A stretch of 64,000 nt of DNA from Lytechinus variegatus (GCF_018143015.1 NC_054755.1:14735778-14799777); one strand, 5' to 3'; positions 36,501-47,175 are shown, counted from the first letter of the stretch. Translations and numbers: made by a program. Notes: a model not told the origin generated them from the letters alone.

Positions 36501-39500
36501 ATATATTTTCTTATTTGCTTACCGATTAACTTATGCACTGTTTTATTACTTCCTTATTTACTTACGTATTTGCATACTTACTTATTTACTTACTCTTTAG
36601 CTCACATATTTGCTAATTTATCAATATAGATATTTGTTATTTATTTACTTACCTAATTATTGAATTATTTACTTAGTCACTTATTTATTGGTTTATTTAC
36701 AATTATTCATGCACAAATAAGAACAAAATGAATGTAAAGTGGTCTGTCAAATATCATGCAACTCGTTTGCAATTAGGTCAAGAATGTTTTCTAACTGTCA
36801 TTATGATTTTAACTTGTTATCATGGAGCGCTAAGGGTTACTCTGAATGAGAGGGACTGAACCGAGCGAGCCAAACTTTTGCCTGAACAGAAACTGAAGTT
36901 AATGACGTTTCCAGCCCCCCCCAAAAAAAAAACCGGTTAAGTGTCAAAATGGCAAAGTGGTGAAACTATCTTAACACACACCCACTCCCCCCATCCTCCC
37001 TGAGGTATGTATACCTGTCTTCATCACTGACATAATTAGTGCTTGCTAAACGTCATTGTGATGTTATGGGACATGTGCTTCTATTCTATGCATTATCATC
37101 TACCGTAGATCTTAACATAGCATGATCGAATTTTTCCTAATGTCTTGTCTATAGTATAGAAGGGGGCTTGTTGGACCCCCAAATTTATTTGAATCCCCAA
37201 CTCACTTGTTGATCATCCCCAGAGCATTCCAAAATTCTGAAATCTGGGGTTGAAAATTTCCCCAATGGCAACGCTAATATCCAGACCTAACGATTGAAGT
37301 TTATTAAGCAAATTAGAATTTTATGGAAATTTGAATAACAAATGTTGCAAATCCACGAATCGCCATTTTTTCAATTAAATCAATTGTATTTATGGGGTGG
37401 ATATTTCTTTAGATACATCATTTGATAACACTAGTCTCTATAAGAATACTTACTTTGGCTATGATATCCAAAGTGGCATTGTTAAATGCGTCGTACATGC
37501 TAACTTCTTGCGAACCGTCAGCTCTGTCTGTAAGATAACTCACTAAGTGGTCCGCGTGATCATTAAATGTCTCAACCATTGTCATCAAGTACCTGTGATA
37601 GGGATGTAACCAAAAAAACCAAGAAAGTGCTTCGTCACAAAAAAATCAAACCATAATGGAATCGATAAAGGCTCGATTATCCCATTTAACCTAGTTTCAT
37701 TTTCATTTCATTTCTTCAGATCAAAGAAAGAAAAAAATACTGTGAAGAACACAGTATACGTGACACACAGTGCGATCACAGTGTGTTCACATTGTGGTCT
37801 ATGTAAAGCAGTGGCGGGTTTGGGGACATCCGACCCACCCCCCCCCCCTGAGAGTCATTATTAAAATTTTCAATGTAAATATGCCGTTTTTACCTAAGTG
37901 TTAGGTGTGGCCCTTTTTAAAATCACAGCATACATTTCTAATGGATATATGTCGTTAAAACGGACTTGTGAACTTTTTTTTTTTGGGGGGGGGGTTCAAA
38001 TTTTACATGTACGGAATGAACCTCATTTTGGGGAGAAACCCTTTTTCCTTTTTTTTTCTTGTCAAATTTTCCTCGGGAAAATGTCCCCCTCCGCCTTGGA
38101 AAATACTGGATCCTTCGGTGATATTTTTCACACTTTTAAAATTCAATATAGTGAAGGTGATTTCACATTGTGTTCCACACTGTGAACACACTCTATCATA
38201 CACTGTGTTATTTCCAGTAGGGAATTATCTCTGAAGAAATCAAATGAAACTTGGATTGTAGACCAAAATAATATAGCAACATTGTCATTACAAACTAGGC
38301 AGTGAATGTGGTCTGTATTATATGTCTTCTTCATTCAATTGGTTTATAACATCATTTCATTATGTTTTATATCATTGCAATTTTTAAATACATTTCTGTT
38401 CAATATGTGGCATATTTTATCTATTTGTTATTCATGACATAAACTTGATCCTACTTCACTTTAGAACATTTATACATTTCACTTTATGATTATTTGCAAT
38501 TTAGGTCTTCATCTAAATATATATCTTCTTGCATTTTGTTTCTTTAAACGTGAATTCTGACGAGTACGCATTAAACGAAAGCTTGGTCGTTCGCAAACAT
38601 TTTTTTTCTGGGGTCAAGACGCATAAGCATTATAAAAAAAACCGAGGGAACGAAGGAACTGAGCTTGTCATTGAGGCGCTTTTGCACTAGTGAAATTGAA
38701 GGATTTCGTTCACACTTTTGGTGAATTTCGTGAAAACTTTCAATTAAGCCAAAATAGAATTTTCAAAATTATGCCCATGCCCTATACCGACATGGAGGAA
38801 TAAAAGCTAAGTACTAACCTTGCGGAGGTTTCTTAAAACTGTAAGTTTACGAGTGATTTTACGAACAACTGGTGATCATTTATTGTGCGATTTGGTGTAT
38901 CCCTGTGTATTTGACTTACCACCTATGAACATGTTCCAGACGTGCGTTAAGTAATGCATAACGTCAGATAGCATTTACCCTATATTGTGTCAAAAAAGAA
39001 CACGCATGTTTGTTGGGTAAGATTTTGTCCCATGATATGCATGATTTATGGGTAAATTTCAAGGAAGCATTGGGTAAATTTCAAGGAAATATTAGGTTTC
39101 ATTTTGCCCAACATGTTCCTCATTTGGCCAATATTGGGTAAACTGTTTTGAAAGTGTACAAAGAGTTATGATTGATCGGATCAACCTTATGATTGATCGG
39201 ATCAACCTTATGATTGATCTGATCAACCTCAGCTATGGAAAGCCAGTGCACGTCAACATCTAAAAGCATGTTTGTTTCAGAATGTTTTCTAGATATGATG
39301 TATACTGATTATATTCCAGGCGCGGATCCAGGAGTGGGCCGAGCCGGCCCCGCCCCCCCCCCCTATTTTTTGACAACCTGCAGAAAAAGTGTACTCTTTA
39401 ACCTGATAGAAACTATGAAAAACAGAAAGAAGGGTAAGAAAGAGTATCATGATGTGTAATTTACAGCCTCGTAACGGCCGGCCCGACCCCGAAAGGAAAC

Positions 39501-42500
39501 AAGAAAAAGGTGAGGGGAAGAATTGGAAAATATACTATATTTCAAAATTTTCGCTCGCGCTTTGCGCTCGCATTGTCTGTGTAATGAATCCCATTCAAGA
39601 GGATTAAATGGCACTTATATATCCAGTTCTGAAATCAATTTTCACACAATATTTTAGCTCGCACATCAAGCTTTCATTATTTTGTTTGATTTACACAAAT
39701 TGTTTACATGTATCAAAATTTTGTTTGATTTGTGACTTACCTATTCTCTTTGGAAATTCTTACCAAAATTTGTCAAAATGCTCCTTTATCATGTCAGTAT
39801 ATCAAAAAATTAAGCTCGTGCTTCGCGCTCGCATTTAATAGTTTGAGACACACAGCTTGTTCTTTATTTGAATAAAAACGCACTTAGACTGTCCAGTTTT
39901 CAGGTCGGAATATCATAATATATTGAGCTCGCGCTTCACACTCTCATTATTTAATTGGTGATACTTTTATCCTCTTCATTAATCACTAAAAACAGTCCTA
40001 ATTGAGTCCCTTCTCACGTTGTTATAGTAAAATTTTGGCTCTCGCTTCGCGCTCGCATTGTTTAGCTTGATACCTATCTTTTTCATGATTATAAAATCTC
40101 CTAAGAATCTTCAGGTCTAAGGACAAAAATATCAAAGAATTTGAGCTCGCGCTTCGCGCTCGCATTATATATTAAGACCACTTGAGATACTTTATCTTAT
40201 TTAGAACAATAAAACAACATGCACTTAAAACTTTAATCTTTAATTAGGACTACCCCCAGAAAAAAAAATCAGATTATAGCGGTCAATCGAGAAAAATGTT
40301 GATGAAAATATTTTCGCCCCCCCCCCCTATTGGCGAAAGCTGGATCCGCCACTGTATTCATTGTTGTGTTGACAATTTGATGTTTTGTTTACAAAAAAAA
40401 TGTTCAAAATTTTGGTACGAAAATGATGGCAATGGTAGATTTCCATATAGATGAGATTGATCGAATCAATCGCAACTCTTTGTAGGACGGTGCCCAGGGG
40501 AGCGCTTCATCAAAATTTTTGTTCGACAATTTGTCAGATCTTATATCTCTCCTTGATTGTGATTGGCTTGGAGGCACTGTTACTATGGTAACTGGCAGAT
40601 AAAGAGGGACTGGTCGGATAAAAACGTCTGACAAGTCCTTTCATGAAACGCTTCCCTTGTCTCCTTCGTCATTCAGGCCTTTGTTTATATATCAATTTAG
40701 AAAAATTCATAACTTTAGAAAATGTTTAAATTTACTTTCTATTGAAGGCTGGATTGAGCATTGCACGATGTATTTTCCATCTGGCATGGTTAGCTTCCGT
40801 TATAAGACCATTGCCCATGAAACGATTTCCTAAGAGGGTTCCCATGATACCATAGGGGACATACGGTTTCCAATGAACACTCGGCTTCCCAAGAATCTCC
40901 TAGAAAGTACCACAGAGAAAAAAAATTTAGCTGACATATTTTTGAATTGATAAAGTAATTATTATGCTAAAGGTGATGGTGATGATGCTGCTGCTGATGA
41001 TGACAGTAATGATGTTGATGATGATGATGAAGGTGATGATGATGAGGAGGAGGAGGAGGAGCAGGATGAGGATGATGATGATAATATATGACATTGACAC
41101 TCGGCTTCCCGAGAATCTCCTAAAAATTAAAAGTATCACAGAGAAATAATTTTCAGTTGACAGAATATTGGATTGGTAGTGTTAGAATCAAAATAATTAC
41201 TGATTTGCATGACAATAAGAAAAAAATATAGTTACAATCTAGAAAATAAAACAGAAAACAAGCAAAATCAGATATTCTAAAAAATAATCGCGAAGGAGCC
41301 CCCTCCCCTGCAAAAAGTCGCGAATAGTCTTTGAAACTCTGGCATCCGAATGAAATAGACATGATGGTGATTATATTGTTGACATTAGTAATAATCAAAT
41401 AGTAATAATGTCAATAATACTAATAATATAATGATATCCCGGGGGGCACTTACATTGACGAGTGGATACCATGCGCGACCAAAAAAACACGTAAAAAGGA
41501 TGTCTTTTTCACGATAGGGCACGTTACGTACGTAACGTGATAAGGGTGTCAAAAACACAAAAATAATGAAAAAAGGGTATCTATTTCGCTAGGAAGATTA
41601 CGTGTTTAGGGTCGAATTTGCGGGGATGATAAAACAAAATTAAAATGTTTTATAAAGGATGTCCTTTTTGCCCCAACACTTCGTGTTTAGAGTCCGATTT
41701 GCGCGAGGTGTAGAAGGACGTGGGTACTAAACCAAATAAGGTAAAGCCGACGACCGAAGGACCCGTAACAATAAAACATTCCTGTACTTGTTTAGGGGTT
41801 CATTTCAGGTAATATTTGCCAAGAGTATCGTTTTGTTTCCAATACTTGTTAAGGGTAGGGTTTCACACGCCAGTACTTGTTAAGGGGTGCATTTTCAGAA
41901 TATGGAAATTACGTGTTTAGGGTGCTTTTCGAGACCCCATGGTCGCGCATGGTATCCACTCGTGAATGGAAGTGGCCCCCCGGGAATGATATATTATTAA
42001 TGATAAGAAATAAAAACGATTTTAGTTAAAGAAAGAAAATAGTTAATGTGATACATATTTTCTTAGCATAGGAAATAAAATAAGTAAGCTTATTAATTAA
42101 AAAGCTGAAAGAGCAACAACACTAAAAATAACAACATCAACACGAAACCAGCATCATAACATTATGAGATTGAGTATAGTCAGAAATGATGAAGAGAAGA
42201 AGATTTTATACAGAAAGCAAAGCCATACTATTTTGCCATTCACTTACCTTGACCACATCTGGATCTAATGCAACAACAATATATCGATGAAGTATCGAAT
42301 ATCTGAACACAGTCCCATATTCCGCCTGCCTGACAACATAATATAAAAAACAGTAGTAATTATTTTTAGCAATAATCCTTAAAAAAATCATATATCGCTT
42401 GAGGCATTGTTTTTAAGCGCAGCATTTAGTGTCCTGCTATTACCCCAGCTTGCACGCTTGATCAGGTACTCGAGGAATTTCGTTCAACCCATCCCCACCA

Positions 42501-44619
42501 CACCCGGGTTGAGAGTGACAAATGAACATAAACATCTTGCAAAGAGAGAGTTTTATACGTGAAAGAGAAAGGTAATTCCCCCAGTAACGCGTGTTAGTTC
42601 TATAATTATGAAAATTAACTAAGAGCAAGAATCTATTCGTGTTCTGTAACATATAATTTGTAAATGATCTAAAAAACACCACGAATAATTCATTTTTACT
42701 CCTATACTAGAACATATCCGAAGGAGAGGATTATGAGACTCTGGGATGCAGATAGGGCGATGGGAGCACACCATCGCCCCAGGGTTTATCTGGGGGCATG
42801 GCTGTACCAAGATTTTTTTTTGCTGGGGGCAGCACGTGTATTTTTTTTCCAAAAACAATTCGAAAGCGATGGATCGAAGCGACCGAGCTTGCCATTGGTG
42901 CATACTTTTGGTCAATTTTGTAAAACTTTTTAGTAAACACTGTAATTTTTCAAAATTTGCCCCCCTCCCCCCCCCCACTGCGTACTGGGGTGCTGGATGT
43001 GTTACACACGATAATTATAAAACATCCCCTGGAAATCAATTTGAAACTTCTTTTTTGTGGACTGATTTATATTTTCTTGTCAAAATTTCAACTAGACCAG
43101 CACCCTCGTCCCATATCAAAATTCATTCCCAGGCCCATAGAGGATTGTGAATGAATGAATAAATAAATAAATAAATAAAAAATAAATAAAACAGAATAAA
43201 TAATAGATGAATGAATAAATAAATAGATAAATAAACGAATGAACAAACAAATAATAAATAAATAAATAAAATAAACAAATAAATGAATAATATATGGCAC
43301 ATAATAGTATGCATATATTTTTTCTCTCACCATTTCATCAACAGATCAAGTTTGTTGTTCCCCTTTTCAAGAAATTCCCGTACTTCCTGGAGGCAACCAT
43401 AAATGACACTGAAAAAATTGAAAAAAAAAGTCATGTTGAAAATGGAGTGACAATTGTTATTTAATCAGCTTACATTTCAGATTTCCATGACACAATTCTG
43501 CCAAACGCATTAGACAACAAAGTCAGATCTAAATTACGATTAACAGACATACAGAGCGTATCAAAAATGTTTACACTTTGAAAAAAATCCTATAAATGAA
43601 AAAAAAGCAATACCCTGACCAGGGGCGGATCCAGGATCTTCCAAGGGGGAGGGGGTATTTTCCCAAGGAAAAATTCGACAAGCAAAAAGAAAAAAAAGGT
43701 TTTAATCAACGATTGGGTACATTTCGCGAACGAAAAAATTTGACAAGCAAAAAATTGAAATAAAAATGTCCCCACTTTCAAAATGGAAAGGCAGACTTAC
43801 ATCATTTTTTTTATTGTGCCTCTCAAAGGGGATGGGGGCACGAGCCGACTGTTCCCCCCCCCTCCCTGAGGATATCCGCCAGTGATCCTGACCTCTTTCA
43901 TCAATTATACTTTAATTGAAATTAAAGATAAAATAAATGAATAAATTTAAATAAATACACGAATAACTAAGTAAGTAAATAAACACATAAGCAAATAAAT
44001 AAAATGAAAATAAGGAAGGGAGGGGAAAAAAGGTTTCACAAGAGTAACTGGTTAAAAATAGACAAATCGAAATAAGGTATTGCTAGAAACTACACTGCAA
44101 GAAATATTTGGTGAAATTTTTACCACGTGCCACGAGGGTAATTATGTGTCTAACCAATTTGGGGCAGTATTTTACCCAATGCGGGAATTAAGCATATTGT
44201 TCAGTAAGGTTGCAAAATAAGCAGCAAAATTTTCATCACACTGGATAAATAAAAATGCCCAAAAGAAATGTCAAATGTTGGTTGATTGGACACATATAAT
44301 TACCCTCATGGAGCATTTTTACCCAATATTTTTTTGAGTGTAGAATGTCGTCATGTACTAACACTGTCTTGACTCGAATGCCCGCGTCTCGTGAAAATCC
44401 GTAAAAATCCATCCTAATCTTGATTGTATTTTAAAACTTTATCACATGGGTGTGTTCTCACCTGCTTCGTTTGGGTCCCGGAATGTGCCTAAACTTCCAT
44501 CCTTGATGAAGAACGACGAGAAAGAATAGAACAATGCATGATAGTAATAGGAAGATACACAGGTATAAAACTAGAGAGATGACTGATGTCAAATGAAATC
44601 CGGATGATAAGACTTCCAT
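30401..44619 (-). CDS. CYP46A1: CYP46A-like cytochrome P450 (13 exons, 511 aa)
   Basis: Predicted ER membrane monooxygenase. In vertebrates CYP46A1 is cholesterol 24-hydroxylase, but the substrate here is unknown. Exons in transcript order: 44619-44462, 43408-43331, 42329-42248, 40899-40736, 37592-37454, 36442-36329, 35773-35539, 34558-34486, 34036-33952, 33511-33398, 32789-32710, 31814-31742, 30541-30401. Residues 12-38 form the N-terminal anchor, followed by the HIPGPKR hinge. The I-helix is AGQETT at 323-328. ExxR is Glu380-Arg383, PERF is 435-438, and the haem loop FGYGQRSCIG (451-460) has Cys458. The C-terminal MAKLLQ and LVPGQ blocks match human CYP46A1 as I remember it. All phases agree and all motifs are intact. 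Echinoderms probably have several paralogues, so orthology is not certain. Introns carry several MITEs. Confidence 0.93.
31027..31624. mobile_element. Long-inverted-repeat MITE (AAGGWCAAGTCC family), copy 2
   Basis: TTAAGGACAAGTCC at the left and GGACTTGACCTTTAA at the right, same arms as 642-1250. It fills most of P450 intron 12, between the haem exon and the last exon. Confidence 0.8.
31742..31814 (-). CDS. CYP46A1: P450 exon 12: haem-binding exon (residues 442-465)
   Basis: Only 73 bp. Acceptor TATTTTTGCAG, donor CTGGTTAGT. It encodes KHSPYAYFPFGYGQRSCIGQ and then QFAL, including the axial Cys458. Its phases join exons 11 and 13 exactly. It lies within about 120 bp of one MITE and 400 bp of another, and is too short to appear as a long frame. 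Confidence 0.93.
32205..32680. mobile_element. TTAA-type MITE with TGACGTCATAT core, copy 2
   Basis: Left TTAAAGGAACCTGACAAAAC, right CGTCAGTGTGAACTTCCCCT then TTAA. Two inverted TGACGTCATA words lie inside. It is in P450 intron 11, about 30 bp from exon 11. Short frames in it are not genes. Confidence 0.7.
32710..32789 (-). CDS. CYP46A1: P450 exon 11 (residues 415-440)
   Basis: Acceptor TCATTTCAG, donor GAGAGGTAAA. Encodes VMGRMAEYYEDP and the PERF motif. Confidence 0.93.
33398..33511 (-). CDS. CYP46A1: P450 exon 10 (residues 377-414)
   Basis: Acceptor TTTATGCAG, donor TCGGTAAGT. Encodes the K-helix ExxR in KEALRMYAP. Confidence 0.95.
33952..34036 (-). CDS. CYP46A1: P450 exon 9 (residues 349-376)
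   Basis: Acceptor ATTTCCAG, donor CTCGTAAGT. Encodes LQEELDEKIGG and the following helix up to YLNL. Confidence 0.95.
34160..34325 (+). mobile_element. SINE fragment in P450 intron 8
   Basis: GTTTGAAACAGAGGCTTGTGG and GGGTTTGAATCGCAG resemble the B-box end of the SINE at 19205-19516. CTGGTGAGGTAAACTGGTACC resembles its body. Antisense to the P450. Confidence 0.5.
34486..34558 (-). CDS. CYP46A1: P450 exon 8 (residues 325-347)
   Basis: Acceptor AATCATTAG, donor CAAAAGTAAGT. Begins QETTSN and so completes the I-helix oxygen-activation motif AGQETT across the junction. Confidence 0.95.
34690..35126. repeat. CAT/CAC microsatellite, P450 intron 7 (distal array)
   Basis: Imperfect ATC/ACC triplets. 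The 154-aa His-rich and 133-aa Asp-rich frames are artefacts. Confidence 0.95.
35127..35260 (-). pseudogene. Decayed partial copy of P450 exon 7
   Basis: The sequence repeats the last ~125 bases of exon 7 and its donor (compare 35539-35660), in the same orientation. The NFGIEEMLD stretch can be followed. One base is missing after the AAGGGG run and another near the 3' end, and several substitutions are present, so it cannot be translated in frame. The donor survives as CAG then GTATCA. It lies between two CAT arrays inside intron 7. Confidence 0.85.
35263..35534. repeat. CAAT/ATCG and CAT microsatellite next to exon 7
   Basis: A short CAATCAAT/GATCGATT tract (35265-35310) followed by CAT/CGT triplets that run to within about 10 bp of the exon 7 donor. 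Confidence 0.95.
35539..35773 (-). CDS. CYP46A1: P450 exon 7 (residues 246-323)
   Basis: Acceptor TTTATTAG, donor GCAGGTATTAAG. Encodes the G-H region (KARGEELPLDMLTNILEA) and the start of the I-helix, ending FFIAG across the junction. Confidence 0.93.
35785..36020. repeat. Purine-rich GGAA/GAAA tract
   Basis: Low-complexity GGAAGGAAGG and GAAAGAAAGA runs in P450 intron 6, just upstream of the exon 7 acceptor in transcript sense. Confidence 0.85.
36329..36442 (-). CDS. CYP46A1: P450 exon 6 (residues 208-245)
   Basis: Acceptor TTCTTTTAG, donor GAAGGTAAG. Begins AGFGLELNVLD, the conserved helix-E/F region. Confidence 0.95.
36478..36715. repeat. Degenerate TTTACTTA tetranucleotide tract
   Basis: TTACTTATTTACTTACT-type words through P450 intron 5. 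Confidence 0.8.
37454..37592 (-). CDS. CYP46A1: P450 exon 5 (residues 162-207)
   Basis: Acceptor CTATCACAG, donor AAAGTAAGT. Encodes YLMTMVETFNDHADHLV and the TLDIIAK block typical of CYP46. Confidence 0.95.
37743..38223. repeat. CACTGTG-family repeat split by a G/C-run element
   Basis: CACAGTGTGTTCACATTGTG at the left and CACTGTGAACACACTC ... CCAGTAGGGAA at the right belong to the family of 3595-3776. Between them (about 37807-38115) is a C/G-run sequence beginning CAGTGGCGG and ending near CTGGATCC, resembling the CAGTGGCGGATCC elements. No clear target duplication was found. Confidence 0.55.
39157..40488. mobile_element. GATTGATCSGATCAA MITE, copy split by a 1-kb transposon
   Basis: The left terminal is CAAAGAGTTATGATTGATCG with its 23-bp core repeated three times (39168-39236). 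The right terminal is the inverse near 40455-40488. The body matches 57821-58091 but is interrupted at 39317-40354. It lies in P450 intron 4. Confidence 0.8.
39317..40354. mobile_element. CAGTGGCGGATCC element, 1038 bp, TSD TATTC
   Basis: Left end CAGGCGCGGATCCAG, right end CTGGATCCGCCACTG, flanked by TATTC at 39312-39316 and 40355-40359. The interior carries six degenerate units built on GAGCTCGCGCTTCGCGCTCG CATT (39549-40165). No transposase frame is seen. Confidence 0.8.
40489..40668. mobile_element. AGGGGAGCGTTTCATGAAA MITE, copy 1
   Basis: Left AGGGGAGCGCTTCATCAAAA and right CCTTTCATGAAACGCTTCCCT are inverse, with inner GACAATTTGTCAGA / GTCTGACAAGTCC. It abuts the preceding MITE directly, as its sister does at 51396. 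Confidence 0.75.
40736..40899 (-). CDS. CYP46A1: P450 exon 4 (residues 107-160)
   Basis: Acceptor TACTTTCTAG, donor AGAAAGTAAA. Encodes GNGLITEANHARWKIHRAML, the helix-C WxxxR region (Trp147, Arg151), and NPAFNR. Confidence 0.95.
40975..41090. repeat. GAT/GAG microsatellite in P450 intron 3
   Basis: GATGATGAT and GAGGAGGAG triplets between the exon 4 acceptor region and its degenerate copy. Confidence 0.95.
41096..41185 (-). pseudogene. Partial copy of the exon 4 acceptor region
   Basis: Repeats the first ~25 bases of exon 4 and ~60 bases of upstream intron (compare 40875-40960). Shared words include CTCGGCTTCCC, AGAATCTCCTA and the following AGTATCACAGAGAAA (ACCACAGAGAAA at the real site). 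It still offers a weak acceptor, TTTTTAG then GAGATTCTC. Confidence 0.8.
41438..41984. mobile_element. 547-bp hAT-like element, TSD AATGATAT
   Basis: Left CCCGGGGGGCACTTACATTG then ACGAGTGGATACCATGCGCG. Right end is the inverse, finishing GTGGCCCCCCGGG. Perfect 8-bp target duplication at 41430-41437 and 41985-41992. The interior repeats ACGTGTTTAGGG and TACTTGTTAAGGG words. In P450 intron 3. The 8-bp TSD suggests hAT. Confidence 0.88.
42248..42329 (-). CDS. CYP46A1: P450 exon 3 (residues 80-106)
   Basis: Acceptor GTTGTCAG, donor CAAGGTAAGT. Encodes QAEYGTVFRYSILHRYIVVA and DPDVVK, matching the YGPVVRV / VTSPESVKK region of CYP46A1. Confidence 0.95.
43145..43290. repeat. AAAT/GAAT microsatellite
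   Basis: AATAAATAAATAAATAAA and GAATGAATAAAT runs in P450 intron 2, about 40 bp from the exon 2 donor. Confidence 0.95.
43331..43408 (-). CDS. CYP46A1: P450 exon 2 (residues 54-78)
   Basis: Acceptor ATTTTTTCAG, donor AAATGGTGAG. Encodes VIYGCLQEVREF to LLMK. Length and position fit the FLLGHLPCF...VFLDW segment of CYP46A1, so no exon is missing between exons 1 and 2. Confidence 0.88.
43620..43884. mobile_element. CAGGGGCGGATCC element in P450 intron 1
   Basis: Left CAGGGGCGGATCCAGGATC, right GGATATCCGCCAGTG. The flanks ACCCTGAC (43612-43619) and ATCCTGAC (43885-43892) look like an 8-bp target duplication with one mismatch. Confidence 0.6.
44462..44619 (-). CDS. CYP46A1: P450 exon 1 (residues 1-52)
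   Basis: Start ATG at 44617-44619 (AGAG then ATGGAAG), donor AGCAGGTGAGA. Encodes the membrane anchor (VLYLCIFLLLSCIVLFFLVV) and HIPGPKR. An acceptor CCTACAG upstream suggests that the 5' UTR exon begins at 44701. Confidence 0.92.
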
Positions 44620-44701
44620 CTCTGTTCAATCCTCCTCCTTTCTCTTCTTTAAGTTGATCTTCTTCTTGATTCTCCTGCGCCTTCTTCACTCTTGACGATT
44701 C
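44620..44701 (-). other. Candidate 5' UTR of the P450 gene
   Basis: The minus strand reads CCTACAG then GAATCG, purine-rich to the ATG. The upstream exon and promoter were not found. Confidence 0.45.
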
Positions 44702-45547
44702 CTGTAGGTTTACTACGTATGATGGGCATTAGGCAAAATATAGTCTGCTTGAAGATCCAAGACGATATATTATCAGAAACAAAATCACAAAGTTGTTTCC
44801 AGAAATTATTGTAGAACAACGGTAATTTGGAGAGAAAAGTCATGTAAGTCCAGAACGCTTGTGTGATCCTATACGATCTCTGGAGGTTATGAGGTTTCTT
44901 TACACATGGGTTGACTGTAAGGTAAAAACCCCTTAATCATTCCCATCTCAATCCACTGTCTTCTTAAATGTGAGGATACAAGCGTGAATGAAGTATGGAT
45001 TAACCTTCTTCAAGACTGACTGTGTGATATAAAGTATAATATTTATTACATACCAAGGTTTTTTTTATTAAAAAACATTTTAGTCGAGATTTGTACTGCT
45101 ACAATATTCCGTATGTCATAATGAAATGAAAGAATAGAGTGCAGAAAGGAAGTGGAATATATCACATTTCATATTGGAATACTTGGAGGAGAATAATGTA
45201 ATTTGAAAGTTTGTTTTTTGCGTCATGATTTCGTGGGCATTGTAACAGTTAGTACAAGCACGTACGCTCTGCACCTGAGAGGATTGCCGCACAATGAAAT
45301 ATGAAAAGAATTACGTAACAGGCTGGTATGAATGTTTGCTAAAGGTTGAAAAGAATCACAGTGTGTATGCATACCACTATTCGTTTCTTTATACGGTTTC
45401 TTGGTCTCTGTCTTTCTTTATCTCTCATCGGAATCTCATCTCATTTCTTAACATAACGGGAAAACAGAAGAGATAACATAGAAATGAGACACAGATAAAG
45501 AGTTAGGAGTACATACTGCTATTATAATCCATGAAGGAGATAACTGG

Positions 45548-45895
45548 TGCGGTAAATTGCCAATTCGTCCATTCACCACCTTCATAATGCCAGTCCATCC
45601 ATCAACAATTCGTCTAACAATCATTTGGTCCAATTACCATTTGGTCCAATCATCGCATATGACCATTTCGTCTCGTAACAAGTTGGTCTAATATTCCTTT
45701 TATTTTCATTCATTTGGCCCAATTAACACGTACCTAGTCTAATTATACCAACATGGTCTAAGGACTAAATAGCTATTGGACTGGTTATTAGACGGAAGGG
45801 CATTAGACTAAATGATAGTAGACCATGTTGTGAGTAGACGAACTGATGGTAGACCAAGTGAGAGTTAGACGAGTTGGCAATTGGACGAAATGAAA
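45548..45895. mobile_element. Fold-back element with GGTCTAATT / AATTAGACC words, copy 1
   Basis: The left half holds repeated CCAATTCGTCC, TTTGGTCCAATTA and GGTCTAAT units. The right half holds their inverses (TTAGACTAAATG, TAGACCA, GGCAATTGGACGAAATG). The outer ends are inverse. A second copy is at 60802-61183. Confidence 0.7.
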
Positions 45896-47143
45896 ATAAT
45901 CATATTTAGAGGATGCTGATCTAGTTCTGGATGTCGCAGCGGTGCACTCCTCCTGCGAACGCTCCTGCTCTTCTTCTTCTCTTCCTTCTCCTTCTCTTGT
46001 TGTTGTTCAAGTTCTCCTTATCCATTTCCCCTCCTCCTTCTCCTTCCTCGACTTCTTATTCTCTTCCTCCTTGTCATTAATGCAGCCCCTGCGTATCACC
46101 ACACCACGTTTCAATGACCAACGCTACAATTATCGTAGTATTTGTCATTTTCTATTTTCAAGGGTTACGTGTCCAACCAGCAAAACACTGAGAAGTACAT
46201 AAAAATGGGATAAACAAAAAAGTATTAGATGCTACAGTTTTGGTTTTCATGTTGCTGAAATAATTCAATAAATGCCATGAAAGCAAAATAACAAATGAAA
46301 TAATATATATTGGGATATACATTTTTTAGTAAAGATTCTCATAACCCATAATAAAGTTAATTTCACTTGTATTTACTGTATAATAATACGGTGTTGTATG
46401 ATGAAAAAATCCAAAACATAAATACTTTTTAAGTTCTGAGCAGATAATAAAATTTATAAGATAAAAATAATTTGTTGAATATTTAATAGAGATGCGAAGT
46501 GGATATCCCATAATATCTCCGTATTTTGTAAGACAGTAAAAAAATAAGTCTCTCTAGAAAGTGTACAACAATCTGAATAAAGATTTTTTATAGAAAGCAC
46601 ACACAAAAACAACCCCCCAAAAAATGTTGTTTCACCTAAAATGCCAAACCTCACATGTGAATATCTTCTGCTTTTGTCCTCGCTAGTTTATCATTTTATT
46701 ACGAAATCAAATTCATTTGTGTAATTTTGTTTTCAATCCTTATCATTTGATCTGATTTTTTTTAAGTTTTACAAGTTTTTTTTCTCATCATTACTTATTG
46801 CTTTTGCCCCCCCCCCCCTTCCTTCCTTCTCTCTCTCATAAAAGCACACGCACACACTCTCATCATACACAAGCTACATGAATACCATTCAACTCGATAA
46901 TACAAATAAATTACAAAGGTCAGATCGATTATGCTTATAACATTATATTTTGTACTTTTTATTGATATTCATTTTTTTATAGTCAGATATTGTTTTGTAT
47001 TTTACATTTATGCAATCAGTCAAAGCAAACTCAACATACAAATTAAAATACAGCAGCTTGTCAAAATAAAAAATTTTCATCCCTATTTGCAAAATATTTA
47101 TCTTCATATTTCTATTTTTCCCCTAACACTGCCCTTCCCCAAT

Positions 47144-47150
<7 letters not shown>

Positions 47151-47175
<25 letters not shown>

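Noticed and set aside
43409..44461. A missing P450 exon between exons 1 and 2
   Set aside because: The joined protein aligns with CYP46A1 without a gap of exon size, and the junction phase fits.
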